A stretch of 37,290 nucleotides of DNA from contig CALCCF010000016.1 in the NCBI GenBank assembly GCA_937899905.1, forward strand, positions 1-37,290, read 5' to 3'. This DNA is from an uncultured Phycisphaeraceae bacterium (GTDB lineage: Bacteria; Planctomycetota; Phycisphaerae; Phycisphaerales; UBA1924). Position numbers and translations under genes: made by a program. A model generated the notes under the pieces. The model made no database searches. It had not been told where the DNA came from and saw nothing but the letters and a program-made list of their open reading frames with translations. This document shows, piece after piece, positions 33,562-37,290 of the stretch. Every line of letters starts with the position of its first letter. Position 1 is the first letter of the stretch.

Positions 33562-33845
33562 TGACAGCCCGCGTGTGTTGCATTGGCCTGTCGACCTCGG
33601 AGGTCCACGCTACTTGTACGTCACTCCCAACGCGAAAGTTTCCTCGTTCGCTTCATACGAGGCACGAATCGAGAAAACCACGACTTACCCACAGGAACCC
33701 CACGATTCTCGTTCGCCAACCGATGAGCCGCGATCCTTGCGACGGCGGGCGCGAGACCGACCACCACAATACCAGAGACCCTTCGATTATCCAAACGAAT
33801 TCTCCAGTTTTCCCGATCGGGTATCCCAACGCGATCGTGTTACGG

Positions 33846-33851
33846 CATAAT
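33846..33851 (+). promoter_or_regulatory. Candidate -10 element giving a leaderless transcript of the 55-residue gene
   Basis: CATAAT (five of six matches) ends 5 nt before the GTG at 33857, the same geometry as TATGAT before ispH. No convincing -35 is present at the standard spacing, and there is no ribosome binding site. Confidence 0.5.
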
Positions 33852-33856
33852 CCAGC

Positions 33857-34024
33857 GTGTCAGCGAAGAAACGGCGCAGCGGCTGGAAGAAGAACGCGAT
33901 CGTGACAGGAGTGCTCCTGTCGCCGATCGCGGTGCTTGCGTTGATCTTCTACCTGCTCAGCCTCGGGTACCAGGCAGAGCTCGAGCGTGGCTCGTCGGGG
34001 CCTCAGCCCCGTGCCTTGCCGTAG
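33857..34024 (+). CDS. Small single-helix membrane protein (55 residues)
   Basis: A 55-residue frame starting at GTG: basic N-terminus [11 protein letters not shown], one transmembrane helix (about 14-36, rich in Val, Leu, Ile) and a short polar tail [14 protein letters not shown]. The positive-inside pattern and the -10-like hexamer directly upstream support a real gene despite the size. Its 3' end overlaps the stop of the superoxide dismutase gene by 22 nt, tail to tail. No family is recognised. Confidence 0.62.
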   Translation: MSAKKRRSGWKKNAIVTGVLLSPIAVLALIFYLLSLGYQAELERGSSGPQPRALP

Positions 34025-34614
34025 AGCTCGGCGACCTTGCCCCAATCCACGACGTTCCAGAACGCTGTGACGTAATCTGGACGGCGGTTTTGGTAGTTCA
34101 GGTAGTACGCGTGCTCCCAAACGTCGCAGCCGAGGATGGGCGTGTGCCCCTCCATGAGCGGGCTGTCCTGGTTGGCGCTGCTGGTCACGTGGAGCTTGCC
34201 GCCACCATCAACCACGAGCCACGCCCAGCCCGAGCCGAAGCGCGTGGCGGCTGCCGCCGCGAAGTCGGCCTTGAACTTGTCGAAGCCACCGAGATCCGAG
34301 TCGATGGCCGCAGCCAGATCACCGGAGGGGTTGCCGCCACCATTGGGGCTCATGATCTGCCAGAAGAGGCTGTGATTGGCGTGGCCGCCCCCGTTGTTGA
34401 TGACCGCCTGGCGCTTGTCCTGTGGCACATCGTTGATGTTCCGCAAGATCTCCTCGATCGGCTGGACCGCCATCGGATGACCGTCGAGGGCAGCGTTCGC
34501 CTTGTCCACGTAGGCCTGGTGGTGCTTCCCGTGATGGATCTCCATCGTGCGGGCATCGATGTGGGGCTCGAGGGCATTGTGGGCATAGGGCAGGTCGGGC
34601 AGCGTGAACGCCAT
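34003..34614 (-). CDS. Superoxide dismutase, Fe/Mn family
   Basis: A 203-residue enzyme that converts superoxide to oxygen and hydrogen peroxide. All four metal ligands are in place: H27 ([10 protein letters not shown]), H81 (HANHSLFW), D164 and H168 ([19 protein letters not shown]). The length is normal. The NQDSPL and DVWEHAYYL context favours the Mn or cambialistic type over strict Fe, but this cannot be fixed by eye. No signal peptide, so cytoplasmic. ATG 34614 has AAGGAG 7 nt upstream. The upstream neighbour on the same strand (dockerin protein) ends in its own terminator, so sod is probably transcribed alone. Its end overlaps the small convergent membrane gene. Confidence 0.97.
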   Translation of the reverse strand: MAFTLPDLPYAHNALEPHIDARTMEIHHGKHHQAYVDKANAALDGHPMAVQPIEEILRNINDVPQDKRQAVINNGGGHANHSLFWQIMSPNGGGNPSGDLAAAIDSDLGGFDKFKADFAAAAATRFGSGWAWLVVDGGGKLHVTSSANQDSPLMEGHTPILGCDVWEHAYYLNYQNRRPDYVTAFWNVVDWGKVAELYGKARG

Positions 34615-34741
34615 GGGATCTCCTTCTGATTGGGGGCCGGACGCGTGTGCACCCGGTCGCTCGCCGGTCACATGGTATCGTGCACGGTCCACGGCATGGC
34701 CAGCTTGCGGGATGCCCGCCTGGACGATTGCGAGTGGTACC

Positions 34742-34776
34742 AAAACAAACACCCCCCGGCGACAAGCCAGGGGGTG
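34742..34776 (-). terminator. Intrinsic terminator of the dockerin gene at 34808
   Basis: On the minus strand CACCCCC and GGGGGTG (plus 34770-34776 and 34750-34756) form a 7-bp stem with a 13-nt loop, followed by TTTGTTTT. It lies 31 bp after the stop codon and separates the gene from sod. Confidence 0.85.
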
Positions 34777-34807
34777 GCCGATTCGATTGGTGGTTCGCCG
34801 TCTGGGC

Positions 34808-35539
34808 TTACTCGCAGCCCGCGTCGAATTCGTTCTGGAAGGCCAGGAAGTCGAACAGCGTCAAGTCACCGTCGCCGTCAAAGTCGGCCAGCAGATCGCC
34901 GGAGTCGAAGAGGTTCTGGTACGCGAGGAAGTCGAACAGCGTCAGCTGGCCGTCGCCATCGAGATCGGCGCGGCAGGGCTCGCCCCCGACAAACACCAGG
35001 TCGTCGGCGTCGAAGATCTCGCCGACGGCAGTCCCGCCGTAGCTCGGCGACGCGATGATGCGAACCTCGGTGACGGCCTCGGTGCTTGTAAAGCCCAGGA
35101 ACGTATCGTCAAAGCTGCCCGACGCCAGATAGTCGAGGATGTCCGAAACGCCCTCGCTCGTCTCGATCGCGAGCGCGATGCCCGAGGCCGCGCCGAAGGT
35201 GTCCCAACCGAAGCCCTGGATCGGGTCATCGAACGTGAAGATGTACGCGACATGCGCCGTGGCGGGGAAGATCGACCCCGCGAAGTTGCCCGCGGCGATC
35301 TCCGGGCCGCCGATCGTGCCATCGCCGCCCTCGACCTCGACGGTGCCCCAATCGAACGCGATCGGGCCGGTGGACGGCTGGAGCGGATCGAAGGTGCCGT
35401 CGAACGTCTCAAGGTCGAACACGCCGCCGACGATGGCGTCGTCCTCCCACGCCGTGCGATCGCCGTAAGCGGTGAACTGGGCGTGGGCAGCGCTCGCGAT
35501 GCCAGCCAGCACGACGATGGATGCAATACGATGGGTCAT
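34808..35539 (-). CDS. Secreted protein with GC-type dockerin anchor
   Basis: A 243-residue protein. The ATG at 35539 has AAGGGGG about 8 nt upstream. Residues 1-21 are a signal peptide (ending Ala-His-Ala-Gln). The mature part is beta-rich: [41 protein letters not shown] and [15 protein letters not shown], the order of a surface lectin- or jelly-roll-like domain ('W-DTF' and 'VRI' strands) but no family is named. Two dockerin-like Asp repeats ([18 protein letters not shown] and [18 protein letters not shown]) close the protein, which ends Asp-Ala-Gly-Cys-Glu. Stand-alone gene with its own terminator. A TAGACT -10-like sequence lies upstream near 35581-35586 on the minus strand. Confidence 0.92.
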   Translation of the reverse strand: MTHRIASIVVLAGIASAAHAQFTAYGDRTAWEDDAIVGGVFDLETFDGTFDPLQPSTGPIAFDWGTVEVEGGDGTIGGPEIAAGNFAGSIFPATAHVAYIFTFDDPIQGFGWDTFGAASGIALAIETSEGVSDILDYLASGSFDDTFLGFTSTEAVTEVRIIASPSYGGTAVGEIFDADDLVFVGGEPCRADLDGDGQLTLFDFLAYQNLFDSGDLLADFDGDGDLTLFDFLAFQNEFDAGCE

Positions 35540-35623
35540 TGGGATCCCCCTTTGATGGTGTGGATTCGGTTCTGCGAAAGAGTCTACCGCGTTCACCGAC
35601 TAACTTGGCCTGCAGTTCTCGAT

Positions 35624-35647
35624 AGTTTGGGACTCAATCCCCAAACT
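35624..35647. promoter_or_regulatory. Inverted repeat in the divergent 35540-35709 region
   Basis: AGTTTGGG and CCCAAACT form a perfect 8-bp stem with an 8-nt spacer, midway between the divergent dockerin and adaptor genes. A dimeric regulator site is as likely as a hairpin; no T run follows on either strand. Confidence 0.45.
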
Positions 35648-35709
35648 TTCCCGAGTGGCACGCCATACAAGGCCCGATAGCCTCCCGCCCCGCATTCTCC
35701 GGAGCCTCC

Positions 35710-37020
35710 ATGATCAAGACACTCGCCGTCCTGCTCACCATCCTGATCGTGCTCGGCGTGGGCGGAGCCGTCGGTCTCATGCAACTCGGCGGGCCCGAAG
35801 GCTTGCGAGACCGCTTCACGCCCGAAGAGTCCGCGACGAGAGTCATCGTCAACCCCGCCCGGGTGTCCGACCTGCAAAGAACCATCAATGCGCCCGGCGC
35901 GATCGAGCCAAAGCAGATGGTGCAGATATCCGCCGAAGTCAGCGCCAGGATCGTCGCATTGCCATTCGGCGAGGGCGACAGCGTGCGAGAAGGCGACGTG
36001 ATCTGCCGGCTGGACGCTGAGGACCTGCAGGCCAGGCTCGACGCCTCCGAGAGCCGGCTGCGGAGCCAGGAGAGCCAGCTGACCGGCGCCCGGGCCGAAT
36101 TGGAACTGGCCAAGCTCGAGCTCGGCCGGGTGCAAGAACTCCTCGACACCGGCGACATCGCCAAGACCGAGTTCGACGCGGCCCGCGCTCGCGTTCTGCA
36201 GGCAGAAAGCACCGAAGCGGTCATCGAGGCCGGCATCGAGGCCGCCCGCGCTGATGTCCGTGCCGCCAAGCGTGACCTTGAGAACGCTGTCATCGCCAGC
36301 CCCATCACCGGGCGCATCGTGAACCTGCCCGTCGAGGTCGGCGAGACCGTGCTTGGCACCTTCAACAACCAGGGCTCGCTCATCATGGAGATCGCCGACC
36401 TTGGCACCGTGATGATGCAGGCCCGCATCGACGAGACCAGCGTCGGCCTCGTACGCGACGGCCAGAGCGCCGACGTCCGGCTGATCTCTTACGGCGACCG
36501 GATCTTCGAGGGCGTTGTCGAGCGTGTCGGCCTGCAGCGCCGCGTGTACAACGATGGCACGAGCTACGTGCAGGCCGAGATCCTGGTTTCTCAGGCAGAA
36601 GACGACCTGCTGCGCACGGGCCTGACCGCCAACGCCGACATCCACGTGCAGACCGTGCGGGATGCGATCATCGTGCCCAGCCAGGCGGTGCTCGATCGAC
36701 GCGTCGAGAGCCTGCCCCAGCGTGTTCGAAACTCGCCACTGGTCGACCGGCTCCGCACATTCGCGAGGGTCGTATACGTGATGGAAGACGGCAAGGCGCA
36801 GGCACGCCCGGTGCGCACGGGCGTGAGCGACCTGACCGACACCGTGATCCTTGAGGGCGTCGAAGAGGGCGACCAGGTCATCACCGGGCCGTTCCGGGTG
36901 CTGCGAGACCTCGAGGACGGTGTCACGGTGGCGCTGCAAGACGAGGACGAGGACGCGCAAGAGCCCGGAGCTCCGAGCGAGGACGCCCAGGCGAGTACCG
37001 CCACAACGGGAGCTGGATGA
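35710..37020 (+). CDS. Periplasmic adaptor (membrane fusion) protein, MacA/HlyD-like
   Basis: A 436-residue RND/ABC-exporter adaptor. A TM anchor (about 5-24) is followed by the lipoyl-like half [30 protein letters not shown], a long coiled-coil hairpin (about 95-195, rich in Glu, Arg, Leu) and the second lipoyl half with [24 protein letters not shown] beta-barrel and membrane-proximal domain follow. The C-terminal 40 residues are acidic and Ala-rich. ATG 35710 has CGGAG 5 nt upstream. Its TGA overlaps the ATG of an ABC ATPase (TGATG), so the operon is a MacAB-type tripartite exporter. The outer-membrane partner is not visible. The substrate is unknown. Confidence 0.94.
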   Translation: MIKTLAVLLTILIVLGVGGAVGLMQLGGPEGLRDRFTPEESATRVIVNPARVSDLQRTINAPGAIEPKQMVQISAEVSARIVALPFGEGDSVREGDVICRLDAEDLQARLDASESRLRSQESQLTGARAELELAKLELGRVQELLDTGDIAKTEFDAARARVLQAESTEAVIEAGIEAARADVRAAKRDLENAVIASPITGRIVNLPVEVGETVLGTFNNQGSLIMEIADLGTVMMQARIDETSVGLVRDGQSADVRLISYGDRIFEGVVERVGLQRRVYNDGTSYVQAEILVSQAEDDLLRTGLTANADIHVQTVRDAIIVPSQAVLDRRVESLPQRVRNSPLVDRLRTFARVVYVMEDGKAQARPVRTGVSDLTDTVILEGVEEGDQVITGPFRVLRDLEDGVTVALQDEDEDAQEPGAPSEDAQASTATTGAG

Positions 37021-37157
37021 TGCTCGGGCTGCGTCGGAGCAAGCAGCCCACCGATGCGCCGGCCATCCGGGTGCGTGGGCTCGAGAAGGTCTACAAGATG
37101 GGCGTCGAGACGGTCCGTGCCCTCGACGGCGTCGCCCTGGAGCTCGCCACGGGCGAG
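37020..37157 (+). CDS. MacB/LolD-like ABC ATPase, 5' fragment cut by a chimeric junction
   Basis: Only the first 46 codons are authentic. After a polar start ([12 protein letters not shown]) comes [23 protein letters not shown], the normal first strand of exporter ATPases, up to about LELATGE. The next residues should be (F/Y)VAIMGPSGSGKST with Walker A. Instead the frame continues, without stop, into antisense of a clpC gene (37158 onward), so no Walker A exists. ATG overlaps the adaptor stop (TGATG). The true gene presumably continues elsewhere in the genome. Confidence 0.85.
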
Positions 37158-37289
37158 GGCCGGCTTGAGCACATTGCTGGCGGCGATCGCCCCCTCGGCG
37201 CCGCCCGCGCCGACGAGCGTGTGCAGCTCGTCGATGAACAGGATCGTGTTCTTGGCCCGGCGGACCTCGTTCATGACCGCCTTGATGCG
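37137..37289 (-). CDS. ClpC/ClpB AAA+ D1 fragment (partial at both ends)
   Basis: Minus-strand frame of 51 codons matching the D1 ATPase module of ClpC/Clp[21 protein letters not shown] (Walker B DE), then [30 protein letters not shown]. The match stops at the Gln, where Cys-Ile-Gly-Ala-Thr would be expected. The window edge cuts the other end. It is oriented opposite to the exporter genes that it abuts, and no start or stop is visible. It is best read as a sequence piece joined to the exporter operon, not as a gene in its normal place. Confidence 0.85.
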
Positions 37290-37290
37290 C

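Larger units (their letters stand above)
33227..33856. other. Structured 630-bp gene-free region upstream of the sigma factor
   Basis: No protein-like frame on either strand; base composition is visibly less GC-rich than the flanking genes. On the minus strand it is the probable leader of the sigma factor. It contains several inverted repeats listed separately (33387-33403, 33434-33451, 33513-33561) and CCTGG-CCG-CCAGG at 33480-33492. A small RNA or a regulated leader is possible. Confidence 0.5.

Noticed and set aside
1-37290. CRISPR arrays, insertion sequences, phage genes, rRNA
   Set aside because: No regularly spaced repeats, transposase, integrase or phage motifs and no rRNA-like sequence were seen on either strand.

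Overview
The window is GC-rich chromosomal DNA that looks like a member of the Planctomycetota, most likely class Phycisphaerae. The evidence is three secreted proteins ending in paired Asp-rich dockerin-like repeats that close with Gly-Cys (the 'GC-type' C-terminus I associate with Phycisphaerales), lone GFTLIEL pseudopilins with a DG-containing C-terminus, and an FnIII/ankyrin/zinc-ribbon protein style. This placement rests on protein style only. Both window ends look like edges of an assembly rather than natural boundaries.

Layout. 1-117: terminator and tRNA-Val(GAC). 275-8246: HEAT-like secreted protein, ABC ATPase, large membrane protein with a GATase-like fold, small coiled-coil membrane protein, M20 dipeptidase, zinc-ribbon membrane protein and a pseudopilin. 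8371-12674: isoprenoid block, with hpnC-hpnD-hpnE (farnesyl diphosphate to squalene) transcribed away from ispH (last step of the MEP pathway). 12681-16711: a class-I cobalamin riboswitch with its own candidate promoter, followed on the minus strand by two secreted dockerin-tailed proteins (one a PQQ-type beta-propeller), a pseudopilin and a Bfd-like [2Fe-2S] protein, the first three joined by stop/start overlaps. 16766-21667: small membrane protein, hflX, S41 protease, tsaD and a GGQ release-factor-like protein. 21683-26799: FnIII protein, ankyrin membrane protein, methyltransferase and M42-like peptidase. 26875-31742: CvpA-like membrane protein, a membrane-fused degenerate GspE/PilB-type ATPase and pilT. 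32156-35539: RpoD-like sigma factor, a 55-residue membrane protein, superoxide dismutase and a third dockerin-tailed protein. 35710-37290: periplasmic adaptor of a MacAB-type exporter and the first 46 codons of its ATPase, which then runs into an inverted clpC fragment.

The most promising system is the cobalamin-riboswitch operon. A B12-repressed set of exported, surface-anchored proteins including a beta-propeller recalls in logic, not in demonstrated homology, the BtuG-type surface corrinoid-capture proteins of Bacteroidota. Other points of interest are -10 hexamers 5-6 nt before the start codons of ispH, the ankyrin gene and the 55-residue gene (probable leaderless mRNAs), the pseudo-ATPase next to pilT, and the 21-bp in-frame microhomology at the chimeric right end.
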